A stretch of 64,000 nucleotides of DNA from Streptococcus suis (GCA_022354845.1 CP031970.1:1962250-2026249); one strand, 5' to 3'. Counted from the first letter of the stretch, positions 1 through 10,055 are shown. Numbers and translations: made by a program. Notes: a model not told the origin generated them from the sequence alone.

Positions 1-46
1 GTTTCAAGGGCTTTTGGCTATATGGTTGATTACTTAAGCTAAACGG

Positions 47-77
47 CAAAAAAGCCAGAACAACTGTCCTGACTTTC
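47..77 (-). terminator. mutS terminator
   Basis: Read on the minus strand, just after the mutS stop, AAAGTCAG pairs with CTGGCTTT (one G-U pair) around a 10-nt loop and is followed by a run of T. This is a standard intrinsic terminator. Confidence 0.75.
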
Positions 78-83
78 ATTGTC

Positions 84-2624
84 TTATAGTTTCTTCTTGA
101 ATTCTGCCACCCTCATCATGACTTCCATTGGAGTCATATTGTAGATGTCTAGTTTTGCCAGTTCATCGAGGACTGGATGAGAAGGCGTGTCTGCGAAGAG
201 GTCGATTTGACCAGACGGTTCTTCCACTACTGACGCAGCTGGGTTAGCTGGTGCAGTAGGAGCTTGATTTTCAAGCGTCTGCAAAATCCTGTCTGCCCGC
301 TCTAATAACTCCTCTGGCATTCCCGCAATCTTAGCGACATGAATCCCGTAGGACTTGTCAGCTGGTCCTTGTGCAATCTTGTGGAGGAAGGTGACTTGGC
401 CGTCCTTCTCCAAGGTCGATACATGGACATTCTCTAGGTGTTCCAAGGTCTGGCTAAGGTCTGTCAACTCATGGTAGTGGGTAGCAAAGAGAGTCTTGGC
501 TCCAATCTTGTCGTGGATGTACTCGATGATAGACTGGGCCAGGGCCATACCGTCATAGGTGGCCGTTCCCCGCCCCAACTCATCAAAGAGGATGAGCGAA
601 CGATCTGTCGCCAAACGCACGGCCTTGTTGGCCTCCATCATTTCCACCATGAAGGTCGACTGCCCGCTGACCAAGTCGTCTGCCGCCCCAATACGGGTAA
701 AAATAGCATCGAAAATCGGCAATTCAGCCTGATCCGCAGGCACATAGGAACCCATCTGCGCCATGATGACAATAACTGCCAACTGTCGCATATAAGTAGA
801 CTTACCACTCATGTTTGGACCAGTAATCAGTTGCATATGTGTATCAACATTCAAGTGAATAGAGTTGGGAATGTAGGTCTGCTTGCCCATGACCTTCTCC
901 ACCACCGCATGCCGACCATGGTCAATGGTCAGTTCTCTTTGATCTGTAAAGCGTGGACAAACCAAATGTTGCTGCTCCGCCACAACTGCAAAAGCCTGCA
1001 AAACATCGATGGTTGCAATGGTCCGAGCCAACTTCTGCAAGCGACCGATATACTTCTCAACCTCTTGGCGAATCCGCAGGAAAATCTCGTACTCCAAATT
1101 AGCAGACTTATCACGCGCCTCCAACATCTGCCCTTCAATCTTAGCCAACTCTTCCGTTCCATAGCGCTCCGAGTTTTTCAAGGTCGCCTTACGGAAAAAA
1201 TGGTCCGGCACATTGCCCAGATTGGAATTGGTCACATGGAAATAGTAGCCGTCTTTTTTGTTGTAATCAATCTTGAGATTGTTGATACCAGACGCTTCAC
1301 GCTCCTTGGCCTCAATCTCCGCAATCCAACCCGCTCCCTCACGCATGACCAGGCGGTACTGATCCAGCGTTTCGTCAAATCCCGTACGGATGATGTTTCC
1401 ATCTGTGATGGTCCCTTGAGTTTCTGGGTCAATAGCAGAGCTGATGAGAGCATACATTTCTGGAATTGGGTCCAATCCAGCTACCAGATTGCCTAGAGCA
1501 GACTCATTGATTTGTTGCAAGATATTCTTGATTGCTGGGATATTTCCCAAAGTCTGGGACAGCTGCAAGAGATCCTTGGGCATGGTTTTTCCAAAAGACA
1601 CCCGGCTGGCCAAACGTTCGATGTCATAGACACCTTTTAAAGCCTCGACCAAATCACTCCGTTCAAAGAAGTAATCCAGAAAAACCTGAACGACAGCCTG
1701 ACGATTCTCAATCCGCTTAAGGTCAATCAAGGGACGATCAATCCATGTCCGCAATAGTCGCATACCCATGGCTGTCTTAGTTTCGTCTAGCAACCAATAC
1801 AAACTACCATGCTTCTTACCTGTCCGACCGTTTTCAAGCAGGTCCAGACTAGACTTGGTTGCATAGTCCATTTGCAGATAGTCCTTGATTTCATAATGGA
1901 CCACCTTTTGCAAGTGGCTCAGATCTCGCATCTGAGTCCGATGTAGGTAGCTGAGGAGTTTACCCGCCGCAGCCTTTTCCAAGTCTGTCAAGGAATTATC
2001 AATCAATTGGACATCCTCTGTCACCCCATCCTCAAAAGATAAGAGTAAATTCATCTGATTAGAGAAAACTTGCTCTTCTTCCTCTGACAGAGCATAACCG
2101 ATGACCAATTCACGTGCCCGTAAATTGCGGATTTCACCGCAAAGACTTGTAAAATCATCCAAACTTGTCACATAAAACTGACCTGTCGACACATCCATAT
2201 AAGAAAGTGCAAACTGCACTCCCTGACGGTCAATCGCAACCAAATAGTTACTGTCAGCTCCCATTTTCGAGGAATCCGTCACCGTTCCAGGTGTGATGAC
2301 CTGCACTACTTCCCGCTTGACAACCCCAACTGCTTGCTTGGGATCCTCCATCTGCTCAGCAATAGCAACCTTATGCCCTAATTCAACAAGTGTGTCGATA
2401 TACTGTTGTGCCGCGTGATACGGTACCCCCGCCATAGGAATCGGATTCTCCGCATTCTTATTACGACTGGTCAAGGACAATTCCAAAATCTGTGCCGCTT
2501 CTACTGCATCTTCATAAAATAGCTCATAAAAGTCTCCCATACGGAAAAGCAAAAAAGCATCTGGATATTGTGCTTTTATATCCAGATACTGTTGCATTCC
2601 TGGAGAAATTTTTTCTGTTGCCAT
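84..2624 (-). CDS. mutS: DNA mismatch repair ATPase MutS
   Basis: MutS binds base mismatches and small loops and recruits MutL in the cytoplasm. The 846-residue length is normal for the family. The N-terminal mismatch-binding motif [10 protein letters not shown] places the wedge Phe at residue 32 and its Glu at 34. The C-terminal ATPase carries the Walker A motif GPNMSGKST and the Walker B region [10 protein letters not shown], followed by the [14 protein letters not shown] helix-turn-helix region. It lies 23 bp downstream of argR on the same strand, the usual streptococcal order, in which mutL would be expected further left, outside this window. No disruption is seen. Confidence 0.97.
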   Translation of the reverse strand: MATEKISPGMQQYLDIKAQYPDAFLLFRMGDFYELFYEDAVEAAQILELSLTSRNKNAENPIPMAGVPYHAAQQYIDTLVELGHKVAIAEQMEDPKQAVGVVKREVVQVITPGTVTDSSKMGADSNYLVAIDRQGVQFALSYMDVSTGQFYVTSLDDFTSLCGEIRNLRARELVIGYALSEEEEQVFSNQMNLLLSFEDGVTEDVQLIDNSLTDLEKAAAGKLLSYLHRTQMRDLSHLQKVVHYEIKDYLQMDYATKSSLDLLENGRTGKKHGSLYWLLDETKTAMGMRLLRTWIDRPLIDLKRIENRQAVVQVFLDYFFERSDLVEALKGVYDIERLASRVSFGKTMPKDLLQLSQTLGNIPAIKNILQQINESALGNLVAGLDPIPEMYALISSAIDPETQGTITDGNIIRTGFDETLDQYRLVMREGAGWIAEIEAKEREASGINNLKIDYNKKDGYYFHVTNSNLGNVPDHFFRKATLKNSERYGTEELAKIEGQMLEARDKSANLEYEIFLRIRQEVEKYIGRLQKLARTIATIDVLQAFAVVAEQQHLVCPRFTDQRELTIDHGRHAVVEKVMGKQTYIPNSIHLNVDTHMQLITGPNMSGKSTYMRQLAVIVIMAQMGSYVPADQAELPIFDAIFTRIGAADDLVSGQSTFMVEMMEANKAVRLATDRSLILFDELGRGTATYDGMALAQSIIEYIHDKIGAKTLFATHYHELTDLSQTLEHLENVHVSTLEKDGQVTFLHKIAQGPADKSYGIHVAKIAGMPEELLERADRILQTLENQAPTAPANPAASVVEEPSGQIDLFADTPSHPVLDELAKLDIYNMTPMEVMMRVAEFKKKL

Positions 2625-2647
2625 TAATATTCTCTCATTCTAACTAT

Positions 2648-3085
2648 TTATAAGAAACTTTTTATTTCTTCCTCAACGTGCTGAGCAGAAATATCATCTT
2701 TACAGATGACCAACAAGGTATCCGCTCCAGCCACGGTACCCAAAATGGTCTCTGGCTTCTCCTCATCTATAATATTAGCCATCAAAGCTGCTTCACCGAG
2801 CTCAGAATGTAAAACTAAAATAAAACTTGCTCGGTTCACACTTCGCGTATACTGGGCTAATAATTGACAAAAATGACCTTGACTGTCATCCTCTCCTAGT
2901 GCATAAAAGGACTCTCCAGATTCATGAACTTTGATAACCCCCAATTCCCTCAAATCACGTGACAGGGTTGTCTGGGTTACCGTTATTCCTTGGTCTTCTA
3001 GCCATAATTGAATATCAATTTGTCGACCAACTTTCCCCTGCCGAATCATTGACTTAATCAATTCGTGCCTTTCTACTTTATTCAT
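2648..3085 (-). CDS. argR: arginine repressor ArgR
   Basis: ArgR is the arginine-sensing regulator that binds ARG boxes as a hexamer and controls arginine synthesis and catabolism. The 145-residue protein has an N-terminal winged helix-turn-helix (TQTTLSRDLRELGVIKV, about residues 38-54) and a C-terminal oligomerisation and arginine-binding domain with the diagnostic GTVAGADTLLVI segment near residues 117-128. It is divergent from argS across about 105 bp that holds a possible ARG box, which suggests autoregulation. Streptococci can carry several ArgR/AhrC paralogues; the position beside argS and mutS is typical of ArgR. Confidence 0.92.
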   Translation of the reverse strand: MNKVERHELIKSMIRQGKVGRQIDIQLWLEDQGITVTQTTLSRDLRELGVIKVHESGESFYALGEDDSQGHFCQLLAQYTRSVNRASFILVLHSELGEAALMANIIDEEKPETILGTVAGADTLLVICKDDISAQHVEEEIKSFL

Positions 3086-3098
3086 ACTTGTACCTCAA

Positions 3099-3116
3099 AA
3101 TGTATATTTATAGAAA
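3099..3116. promoter_or_regulatory. possible ARG box between argR and argS
   Basis: An AT-rich 18-mer with the pattern TG.AT....AT lies between the argR start and its extended -10 (TGTTATAAT read on the minus strand, TATAAT at 3118-3123). The match to the ARG box is partial. The position fits autorepression of argR. Confidence 0.35.
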
Positions 3117-3190
3117 TATTATAACATTTTTCCAAACTATTGACCTAGAATTATGATAAAATAGAATCAATAACTCTTGGAGGAATTTTT

Positions 3191-4879
3191 ATGAATCATA
3201 AACAAATGGTAGCAGATACACTGTCTGCTGTCCTTCCTCAATTGGACATTGAGACGATTTATTCATTACTAGAAAAACCAAAATCATCAGAAATGGGAGA
3301 CATCGCTTTTCCTGCCTTCTCACTTGCAAAAGTTGAGCGAAAAGCGCCACAGGCTATTGCAACGGATATCGTGGAAAAGCTTGATACAACTGGCTTTGAG
3401 AAAGTTGTTGCAACTGGTCCTTATGTCAACTTCTTCTTGGATAAGGATGCTATTTCCCACCAAGTCTTGACAGATGTGATTGCCGAGAAAGACCAGTATG
3501 GTCAGCTCAATATCGGTCAAGGTCGCAATGTTACCATCGATATGTCAAGTCCAAACATTGCCAAACCATTCTCAGTTGGTCACTTACGTTCAACGGTTAT
3601 CGGTGATGCTCTTGCCAATATTCATGGAAAACTAGGCTTTAACCCAATCCGTATCAACCACTTGGGTGACTGGGGAAAACAATTTGGTATGCTGATTGTT
3701 GCCTACAAACTGTGGGGGGACAAGACTGCTGTAGAAGCAGACCCAATTTCAGAACTCCTCAAACTCTATGTGCGCATCAATGCAGAAGCTGAAGAAAAAC
3801 CTGAGTTGGATGAAGAAGCACGCCAATGGTTCAAAAAATTGGAAGATGGCGACCAAGAAGCCTTGGAATTGTGGCAATGGTTCCGTGATGAAAGTTTGGT
3901 CGAATTTAATCGTATCTATGAAAAACTAGACGTCCACTTCGACAGCTTCAATGGTGAAGCTTTCTATAACGATAAGATGGACGAGGGTATCCAAATCTTA
4001 GAAGAAAAAGGTCTTCTTCAAGAATCTAAAGGTGCTCTAATTGTTGACCTTGAAAGATACAACCTTCCACCTGCTCTTATCAGAAAAACAGACGGTGCAA
4101 CCCTCTACATTACGCGCGATATGGCAACAGCAATGTACCGCAAGCGCACCTATGACTTCGTGAAAAGCATCTATGTCGTTGGTCAAGAGCAAATCAACCA
4201 TTTCAAACAGTTGAAAGCTGTTCTAAAGGAAATGGGATTTGACTGGAGCGACGATATGACCCATATCACCTTCGGTCTTGTTACCAAGGACAAGAAAAAG
4301 CTCTCTACTCGTAAAGGAAACATCATCCTGCTCGAACCCACACTTGACGAAGCGATTTTACGCGCCCTTTCACAAATTGAAGCCAAAAATCCTAATCTTG
4401 AGAACAAGGAAGAGGTGGCTCATGCAGTCGGTGTCGGTGCTGTTAAGTTCTTCGATCTAAAAACCGACCGTGACAACGGCTACGACTTCGATTTAGAGGC
4501 TATGGTTTCCTTTGAAGGTGAGACAGGTCCTTATGTACAATACGCTTACGCCCGTATCCAGTCTATCTTGCGCAAAGCAAACTTTGTTCCAAGCACAGAA
4601 AACAACTACAAACTAGCTGACGCAGAAAGCTGGGAAATTATCAAACATATCCAAAACTTCTCAACTGTTGTAGAACGTGCTGGTGATAAATTTGACCCAT
4701 CTCTCATTGCTAAATATGCTATTAATCTAGCCCAAGCCTTCAATAAGTATTACGCACATACTCGTATCTTGGATGAAAGCCCAGAGCGTGATAGCCGTCT
4801 AGCACTGGCCTATGCAACTGGTGTAGTTCTTAAAGAAGCGCTTCGCCTCCTCGGTGTAAAAGCTCCAGAAAAAATGTAA
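3191..4879 (+). CDS. argS: arginyl-tRNA synthetase
   Basis: This class I synthetase charges tRNA-Arg. At 562 residues it has the expected length. The ArgRS version of the HIGH motif ([16 protein letters not shown], near residue 120) and a KLSTRKGN segment in place of KMSKS are visible, with the N-terminal Add-1 domain before the catalytic core and the alpha-helical anticodon-binding domain at the C-terminus. The start follows TTGGAGG about 7 nt upstream. An extended -10 (TGATAAAAT) lies at 3154-3162. No T-box is seen upstream. Confidence 0.97.
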   Translation: MNHKQMVADTLSAVLPQLDIETIYSLLEKPKSSEMGDIAFPAFSLAKVERKAPQAIATDIVEKLDTTGFEKVVATGPYVNFFLDKDAISHQVLTDVIAEKDQYGQLNIGQGRNVTIDMSSPNIAKPFSVGHLRSTVIGDALANIHGKLGFNPIRINHLGDWGKQFGMLIVAYKLWGDKTAVEADPISELLKLYVRINAEAEEKPELDEEARQWFKKLEDGDQEALELWQWFRDESLVEFNRIYEKLDVHFDSFNGEAFYNDKMDEGIQILEEKGLLQESKGALIVDLERYNLPPALIRKTDGATLYITRDMATAMYRKRTYDFVKSIYVVGQEQINHFKQLKAVLKEMGFDWSDDMTHITFGLVTKDKKKLSTRKGNIILLEPTLDEAILRALSQIEAKNPNLENKEEVAHAVGVGAVKFFDLKTDRDNGYDFDLEAMVSFEGETGPYVQYAYARIQSILRKANFVPSTENNYKLADAESWEIIKHIQNFSTVVERAGDKFDPSLIAKYAINLAQAFNKYYAHTRILDESPERDSRLALAYATGVVLKEALRLLGVKAPEKM

Positions 4880-4882
4880 TCA

Positions 4883-4913
4883 AAGCCTTGGGCCACCAGC
4901 CGAGGCTTTTTTC
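4883..4913 (+). terminator. argS terminator
   Basis: AAGCCTTGG and CCGAGGCTT pair with one mismatch or wobble around an 8-nt loop, followed by TTTTTCT directly after argS. Confidence 0.85.
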
Positions 4914-5006
4914 TACCCCTCCGATACCAGCTTCTGGCCGAATTATTGGTTGGAGTTTAACTTGATTTCTATAAGTAAATGCTCTCGGCGTTACGAATAA
5001 ATAGAT

Positions 5007-5110
5007 ATAGTCGTTTAGTTTGCTTTTAGTACAAGGCAACGAACTGCAGGCTGTACTAAAGTACGGGAAAGCGAGTTAACGAAGTAATCAAAGATAAACT
5101 AAATGACTAC
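5007..5110. repeat. about 104-bp imperfect inverted repeat
   Basis: The left arm begins ATAGTCGTTTAGTTTGCTTTTAGTAC and the right arm is its imperfect reverse complement (GTAGTCATTTAGTTTATCTTT when read inward). The interior contains further short complementary pieces (GTACAAGGC... and ...GTACGGGAAAGC). The whole interval can fold into one long hairpin and has no ORF. It looks like a small non-autonomous repeat of the kind dispersed through streptococcal genomes. No second copy was found in this window. Confidence 0.6.
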
Positions 5111-5154
5111 AAGAGGGATCATTAGTACCTCAACATCTATTAGAAGGAGGATTC

Positions 5155-6069
5155 ATGAACAATCTTTTTAAAAAGAAAAGGACCATTTATCAACTTGCGA
5201 TAACGGCCTGTATCATCTATTTCCATATACATTCGGCGTTTTTTGCTTCCGCCACTACTCTTGGGGATAATTATCCCTATACTGCCATCAATGCCGTAGA
5301 CCCTTGGAGACTCTATACCAGACAGTGCACTTCTTTCTCTGCCTTTCGACTCAGTACGGTCAACGGATTTACACTACCACCTGCCTATGGTGACGCCAAT
5401 GTCTGGGGTCATCGCGCTAGACAAGAGGGATATCAGGTGGATATGATACCTGCTGTAGGAGCTATAGCTTGGTGGGAATCGCCCATGCATGTTGCTTGGG
5501 TGTCGGCAGTATATGGAGACACTGTAGAAATAGAAGAGTATAACTACGGTTATCAGTACAAATACAATCGCAGAACCATTAATAGAAACTCCGTCAGTGG
5601 CTACATCCACTTTAAGGATTTGTCTTCTTCTGCCTTGCCAAAACTTCCATCCACTGGAGTCTATACATTTTCCAGTCGTCTTCCTATAAAATCTCAAGCT
5701 ACCCAGGCTAGTACGACCGTTGGATACTATGAGAAAGGTGAGAAGGTATATTATGATAAGGTTATAGAAGCTGAAGGGCAATTTTGGATTAGTTATATCA
5801 GCTATTCAGGGGTTCGGCGCTATATCCCAGTTTATTCCTTGAGCCAATCCCACCAAACAAGTTCCTTACCCCAACTCCCATCATCGGGTACCTATAGAGT
5901 AAAAATACGCTCCAGCATTCGAAATGCCCCGAAATTGTCCAGTCCTGAAATCACCTACTACGATGCCGGCGCCACGGTGCACTACGACAAGCTTATATCT
6001 GCTGATGGTCGGCTGTGGATTAGCTATATTAGTTATTCAGGCATACGACGCTACATAGCTATTTCTTAA
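5155..6069 (+). CDS. secreted CHAP-domain protein with two SH3-like repeats
   Basis: This is probably a cell-wall amidase or endopeptidase. The N-terminus has lysines followed by a hydrophobic stretch (residues 11-33), fitting a signal peptide or anchor. A CHAP domain follows (about residues 40-155), with its catalytic Cys58 in RQCTSFSAFR and His112 in MHVAWVSAV. Two related C-terminal repeats (about 161-228 and 236-304) both contain YYDK/HYDK...W(I)SYISYSG.RRYI, matching bacterial SH3 wall-binding modules. The start follows AGAAGGAGG. It lies alone between a repeat element and a terminator, so no operon context helps. The catalytic residues suggest an active enzyme, but the cleaved bond cannot be read from sequence. 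Confidence 0.85.
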   Translation: MNNLFKKKRTIYQLAITACIIYFHIHSAFFASATTLGDNYPYTAINAVDPWRLYTRQCTSFSAFRLSTVNGFTLPPAYGDANVWGHRARQEGYQVDMIPAVGAIAWWESPMHVAWVSAVYGDTVEIEEYNYGYQYKYNRRTINRNSVSGYIHFKDLSSSALPKLPSTGVYTFSSRLPIKSQATQASTTVGYYEKGEKVYYDKVIEAEGQFWISYISYSGVRRYIPVYSLSQSHQTSSLPQLPSSGTYRVKIRSSIRNAPKLSSPEITYYDAGATVHYDKLISADGRLWISYISYSGIRRYIAIS

Positions 6070-6072
6070 CTC

Positions 6073-6102
6073 AAAAGCGCAATCTTTCGACTGCGCTTTT
6101 TT
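6073..6102 (+). terminator. terminator after the CHAP gene
   Basis: AAAAGCGCA and TGCGCTTTT flank a 10-nt loop and are followed by TT. It sits between convergent genes and may act in both directions. Confidence 0.8.
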
Positions 6103-6105
6103 GAA

Positions 6106-6630
6106 TTATATATCTGTTGAATTAACGGCTGTGCTTGGTTTTTCTTTTGGTTTACGCAAATGGAAGAAAATTGTTATCCCAAAATAGATAGCAAACAGCA
6201 CTACTTGAAAAATATATCCAAGCATAGCTTGAGATTCTACCCCTTGACGCATTACTGCATCGGTATAAACCTGTGCCACCCCTTTCGAACCAATAAATGC
6301 ATAGGTTGAAAACACCAGAGTTCCAAAAAGATAGCCCAAGTAAGTATAAGAAGCTTGTTCATTTCGTTTCAGAAACAGTAACACAATCGTTGCAATAACA
6401 GCGAACAGAAGAACAACTACTAACCCCTTATTGATGATATTGGTTTGGAAAAGAAATGACTCTTTCAAGTAATCAAAAATTGTCTCATCTAGTCCTGTGA
6501 CGTTCAAATTTTGAAACATTTGCCGTGCCGATTCTTCATCATATTTTGCAAAAAAAGCTGAGTATCCTCTTAACAAACTTTGGATAACTGATAGAGTAAC
6601 AAGAATATATAAATGAATTGGTTTTTTCAT
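6106..6630 (-). CDS. integral membrane protein, unknown function
   Basis: The 174-residue protein shows about four hydrophobic segments (near residues 6-27, 66-86, 94-113 and 135-157), with an acidic extramembrane stretch after the first. The C-terminus is polar and basic (RKPKEKP). I do not recognise the family and no catalytic motif is visible. The start is preceded by AAGGAGG read on the minus strand. It stands alone, convergent with the CHAP gene and divergent from a small membrane protein gene. Confidence 0.75.
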   Translation of the reverse strand: MKKPIHLYILVTLSVIQSLLRGYSAFFAKYDEESARQMFQNLNVTGLDETIFDYLKESFLFQTNIINKGLVVVLLFAVIATIVLLFLKRNEQASYTYLGYLFGTLVFSTYAFIGSKGVAQVYTDAVMRQGVESQAMLGYIFQVVLFAIYFGITIFFHLRKPKEKPSTAVNSTDI

Positions 6631-6738
6631 ATGAACCTCCTTATATTATTTTACCCTTATATCTTTGTTTTGTCAATCATATATTTCATTTCACTACAAA
6701 TATAATTTTGTTATACTAAATTCAAAGGAGGAAAAATC

Positions 6739-6921
6739 ATGAAGAAATTACCCACCTATATCGGAGTGATTATTTTTGTAGTTACGCTACTGATTAACTG
6801 GTTATTGCCAAGTCTTGCTAAAGTGCTGAATACATTTTTCATTTGGACTATCGTAGCCTGCCTACTCTACACCATCTACTACTGGATTCGTTACTGGCTC
6901 TATGTCCGTAAACAGAGATAA
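6739..6921 (+). CDS. small two-helix membrane protein
   Basis: This 60-residue protein consists almost entirely of two hydrophobic helices (about 7-29 and 32-53) with a basic tail (YVRKQR). It has a strong ribosome binding site, AAAGGAGG at 6724-6731, an upstream TATAC-type -10 and a terminator hairpin right after the stop, so it is probably a real single-gene unit. The function is unknown. Confidence 0.7.
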   Translation: MKKLPTYIGVIIFVVTLLINWLLPSLAKVLNTFFIWTIVACLLYTIYYWIRYWLYVRKQR

Positions 6922-6926
6922 CAAAG

Positions 6927-6955
6927 ACTCCTCTAAGTCAGTTACTTAGAGGAGT
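6927..6955. terminator. hairpin terminator shared by small membrane gene and malQ
   Basis: A perfect 12-bp stem (ACTCCTCTAAGT and ACTTAGAGGAGT) with a 5-nt loop lies between convergent stops. Only short T tracts flank it, so the strength in each direction is uncertain. Confidence 0.7.
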
Positions 6956-6960
6956 TCATT

Positions 6961-8481
6961 TTATTCTGATTTTTCATTAACCAAATGCACATTAACACGA
7001 CGATAGGTTTCTGTAAGGTCTAGCAATTCCGCTTCAATCTCTGGTGTCAATTGATCTGCCTTCATTCTCCATGTCCAGTTGCCACCAAGTGTATTTGGCA
7101 AGTTCATGCGTGCAGAACCGTCTAAGCCAAGTAGGTCTTGCATGGTTACAACAGCCATGAAGGCTGGGGATCCAAAGAGAAGGCGGAAGAGGGCGTGATG
7201 GACCGTTTCATCATCACGTCGATTGCTATACTTATCTAAGAATGCACGTGAAGCAGGAGTCGTTTCATTTTCATACCAGCCAAGAATCGTATCATTATCA
7301 TGCGTACCTGTATATGCCACCACATTATTCGGATGATTATGTGGCATTTCAATGCTGTCGCCCTCAGGGTCAAAGGCAAACTGCAAAACTTTCATACCAG
7401 GAAAACCTGTCGTATCACGCAATTGGATGACCTTGTCCGTCACGGAGCCCAAATCCTCAGCAATAATATTTAAATCACCAAGTTCACGTTTGATCGTATC
7501 AAATAATTCAAAACCTGGTGCTTCGACACGGTAACCGTTTACAGCAGTTTCTTCACCTGCTGGAATTTCCCAGAAAGAGGCAAAGCCGATAAAGTGGTCG
7601 ATACGTACCATATCGTATATCTTGAAGGATTCTCGTAAACGTGCAACCCACCAAGTGAAGCCATCTTGTTTCATCGCTTCCCAATCATAAATTGGATTAC
7701 CCCATAACTGACCGATTTCCGAAAAGGCATCCGGTGGACATCCAGCAACAACACTAGGCTTGCCCTCGTCATCTATCTTAAAGAAATGAGGGTTGGCCCA
7801 CATATCAGCAGAATCAGCCGCGATATAAATCGGCATATCCCCAACAAACTCAATACCTTTGGCATTGGCGTAAGCCTTTAAAGCCTCCCATTGTGAAAAG
7901 AATAAATATTGTGTAATGCGGTGATAATCAATTCGATCTGCCAACAAGTGACGATAGTGTTCCAAAGTGTCGTGATGACGCAAACGAACCCCTTGGTCTT
8001 CCCAATCAGTCCAGGGTTTGAGATCGAAGTGCTCTTTAATGGCCATATATTCAGCAAATGTATGGATCCAAAAATCATTTTCCGTCAAGAAAATTCCGTA
8101 CTCAGCTGGCAATCCTTGCGCTTTGATATTCGCAACTACTTTTTCTAATAATGGCCGACGAGCTTGAAAAATTGCTGCGTAATCTACTTCTACAGGATTC
8201 TGACCAAAATCAATATCTTGTAAATTTTCTGATTGTAACCAACCTTTTTCGACTAATATATCGAAATCAATAAAATGCGTATTACCAGCAAATGCCGAAA
8301 ATGACTGATATGGAGAATCTCCATAACTAGTCGTTCCCAACGGTAAAATTTGCCAATAGCGTTGCTTTGTGCGAACTAAAAAATCAACAAAATCATAAGC
8401 TGCTTGCCCCATTGAACCAATTCCATATTTTCCCGGTAATGATGAGATGTGCATGAGCACACCACTTTGGCGTTGTTTCAT
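6961..8481 (-). CDS. malQ: 4-alpha-glucanotransferase (amylomaltase)
   Basis: MalQ transfers alpha-1,4-glucan segments between maltodextrins and releases glucose in the cytoplasm. The 506-residue length and motifs fit GH77: SSLPGKYGIGSMG at the N-terminus, RIDHFIGF with the nucleophilic Asp, IIAEDLG with the acid/base Glu, and GTHDNDT with the third carboxylate. It is divergent from malX across 299 bp and has its own promoter and MalR/CcpA-type operator. In many streptococci a glycogen phosphorylase gene (malP) follows; here malQ ends in a hairpin and no malP is present. Confidence 0.95.
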   Translation of the reverse strand: MKQRQSGVLMHISSLPGKYGIGSMGQAAYDFVDFLVRTKQRYWQILPLGTTSYGDSPYQSFSAFAGNTHFIDFDILVEKGWLQSENLQDIDFGQNPVEVDYAAIFQARRPLLEKVVANIKAQGLPAEYGIFLTENDFWIHTFAEYMAIKEHFDLKPWTDWEDQGVRLRHHDTLEHYRHLLADRIDYHRITQYLFFSQWEALKAYANAKGIEFVGDMPIYIAADSADMWANPHFFKIDDEGKPSVVAGCPPDAFSEIGQLWGNPIYDWEAMKQDGFTWWVARLRESFKIYDMVRIDHFIGFASFWEIPAGEETAVNGYRVEAPGFELFDTIKRELGDLNIIAEDLGSVTDKVIQLRDTTGFPGMKVLQFAFDPEGDSIEMPHNHPNNVVAYTGTHDNDTILGWYENETTPASRAFLDKYSNRRDDETVHHALFRLLFGSPAFMAVVTMQDLLGLDGSARMNLPNTLGGNWTWRMKADQLTPEIEAELLDLTETYRRVNVHLVNEKSE

Positions 8482-8513
8482 TTATATCCCCTATTCTTGC
8501 ACTATAACAGATA

Positions 8514-8527
8514 GTGCAAACGTTTTC
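8514..8527. promoter_or_regulatory. MalR/CcpA-type operator at the malQ promoter
   Basis: Read on the minus strand this is GAAAACGTTTGCAC, which starts 7 nt downstream of the malQ -10. The identical 14-mer occurs downstream of the malX -10. The CGTTTGC core fits LacI-family operators (MalR or CcpA); which protein binds is inferred. Confidence 0.7.
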
Positions 8528-8534
8528 TCGTCAT

Positions 8535-8563
8535 ATTATATACTTAAGGTCTAAACAAATCAA
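8535..8563 (-). promoter_or_regulatory. malQ promoter
   Basis: The -35 TTGATT (8558-8563) and -10 TATAAT (8535-8540) are separated by 17 bp on the minus strand. Confidence 0.75.
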
Positions 8564-8685
8564 GCAATATTCATTTAATTCTTTAAAAGTTGGAGAAATA
8601 TTTCACTTTCGTCCATTATGTGTTTGAAAAACTAGTTGCCCAAAATTGCACAAAAAAATTTTTTAAAAAATTTTTTTAAAAACGC

Positions 8686-8714
8686 TTGCAAACATGTGCG
8701 CATTGGTGTATAAT
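8686..8714 (+). promoter_or_regulatory. malX promoter
   Basis: The -35 TTGCAA (8686-8691) and perfect -10 TATAAT (8709-8714) are 17 bp apart. Alternating A and T tracts at 8651-8681 lie just upstream and could act as an UP element or bend. A second operator-like sequence overlaps the -35. Confidence 0.8.
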
Positions 8715-8727
8715 ATAGACACATTAG

Positions 8728-8741
8728 GAAAACGTTTGCAC
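8728..8741. promoter_or_regulatory. MalR/CcpA-type operator at the malX promoter
   Basis: GAAAACGTTTGCAC lies 13 bp downstream of the malX -10, identical to the copy at the malQ promoter. It is well placed to block transcription. Confidence 0.7.
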
Positions 8742-8780
8742 CTAGCAGGCGTATCATCACTATTTTCTTGGAGGAAAAAT

Positions 8781-10040
8781 ATGAAACACACACTTCTCAA
8801 GAGCGTTGCTCTTCTAGCTGCATCAACTGCTGTTTTGGCTGCTTGCTCAAACTCAAATTCATCAACATCTTCATCTAGCGCTGCTAGCGAAAGCAAAGAG
8901 TTGACAATCTACATTGACCAAGGTTATGAAACTTACATCAATGATGTCAAAGCTGCTTTTGAAAAAGAAAACGATGTAACTGTTACAGTTAAAACTGGTG
9001 ATGCATTGACTGGTTTGGATAACTTGTCATTGGATAACCAATCAGGTTCAGCTCCAGACGTTATGATGGCACCATACGACCGCGTAGGTAGCCTTGGTTC
9101 TGAAGGTCAATTATCAGAATTGAAACTTGCTGACAGCAGCAAAACTGATGATACAACAACTGCTCTGGTAACAAACGACGGTAAAGTTTATGGTTCACCT
9201 GCAGTTATCGAAACACTTGTTCTTTACTACAACAAAGATTTAGTTTCAGCGGCACCTAAAACATTTGCTGAATTAGAAGAACTGGCTAAAGATAGCAAAT
9301 ATGCTTTTGAAGGTGAAACTGGTAAAACAACTGCCTTCCTTGCTGACTGGACAAACTTCTACTACACTTACGGTCTTTTAGCAGGTTACGGTGGTTACGT
9401 ATTCGGTGATAACGGTACTAACCCAGAAGACATCGGTCTTGCAAACGATGGTGCTGTTAAAGCGATTGAATACGCTAAAACTTGGTATGAAAAATGGCCT
9501 CAAGGTCTTCAAGATAGCACAGCTGCTAACAACTTGATCAACACTCAATTCACTGAAGGTAAAGCTGTTGCAGTCATCGAAGGTCCTTGGAAAGCAGCTT
9601 CATATAAAGAAGCTGGTGTGAACTACGGTGTAGCTACTATCCCAACTCTTCCAAATGGCGAAAACTACGCAGCATTTGGTGGTGGTAAAGCTTGGGTTGT
9701 TCCTACAGGTTCTAAAAACCCAGAATTGGCTCAAAAATTTGTTGACTACTTGACTTCTACAGATCAACAAGAAGCACTTTACGATGCTACAAACGAAATT
9801 CCTGCTAACACTGAAGCTCGTGAATACGCAGTAAGCAAAAACGATGAGTTGACAACTGCTGTTATCAACCAATTCGCTTCAGCTCAACCAATGCCAAACA
9901 TCTCTGAAATGGGTTCAGTTTGGACACCAGCTGGTAACATGCTCTTCGAAGCAGCAAGTGGTGCTAAAGACGCTAAAACTGCTGCAACAGATGCTGTAAA
10001 AGCTATTGCAGATGAGATTGCTCAAAAACACAGCAACTAG
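8781..10040 (+). CDS. malX: maltose/maltodextrin-binding lipoprotein
   Basis: MalX is the extracellular solute-binding protein of the maltodextrin ABC importer. I place the start at 8781, giving 419 residues: it follows TTGGAGGAAAAAT, and a longer reading frame from 8694 would begin upstream of the -10. The signal peptide ends in the lipobox LAAC (Cys21 in this numbering), followed by a Ser/Asn-rich linker, then a family 1 binding-protein fold. The gene heads malX-malC-malD-malA-malR. Expression should be repressed by MalR and by glucose through the operator downstream of the promoter. Confidence 0.95.
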   Translation: MKHTLLKSVALLAASTAVLAACSNSNSSTSSSSAASESKELTIYIDQGYETYINDVKAAFEKENDVTVTVKTGDALTGLDNLSLDNQSGSAPDVMMAPYDRVGSLGSEGQLSELKLADSSKTDDTTTALVTNDGKVYGSPAVIETLVLYYNKDLVSAAPKTFAELEELAKDSKYAFEGETGKTTAFLADWTNFYYTYGLLAGYGGYVFGDNGTNPEDIGLANDGAVKAIEYAKTWYEKWPQGLQDSTAANNLINTQFTEGKAVAVIEGPWKAASYKEAGVNYGVATIPTLPNGENYAAFGGGKAWVVPTGSKNPELAQKFVDYLTSTDQQEALYDATNEIPANTEAREYAVSKNDELTTAVINQFASAQPMPNISEMGSVWTPAGNMLFEAASGAKDAKTAATDAVKAIADEIAQKHSN

Positions 10041-10055
10041 TCAAGTTTAAAGTTG

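Noticed and set aside
438-1496. 352-codon ORF opposite mutS
   Set aside because: It lies entirely antisense to conserved mutS coding sequence, with no start signals and no recognisable protein features.
8694-8780. N-terminal extension of MalX by 29 residues
   Set aside because: It would begin upstream of the -10 of its own promoter, has no Shine-Dalgarno, and would bury the lipoprotein signal.
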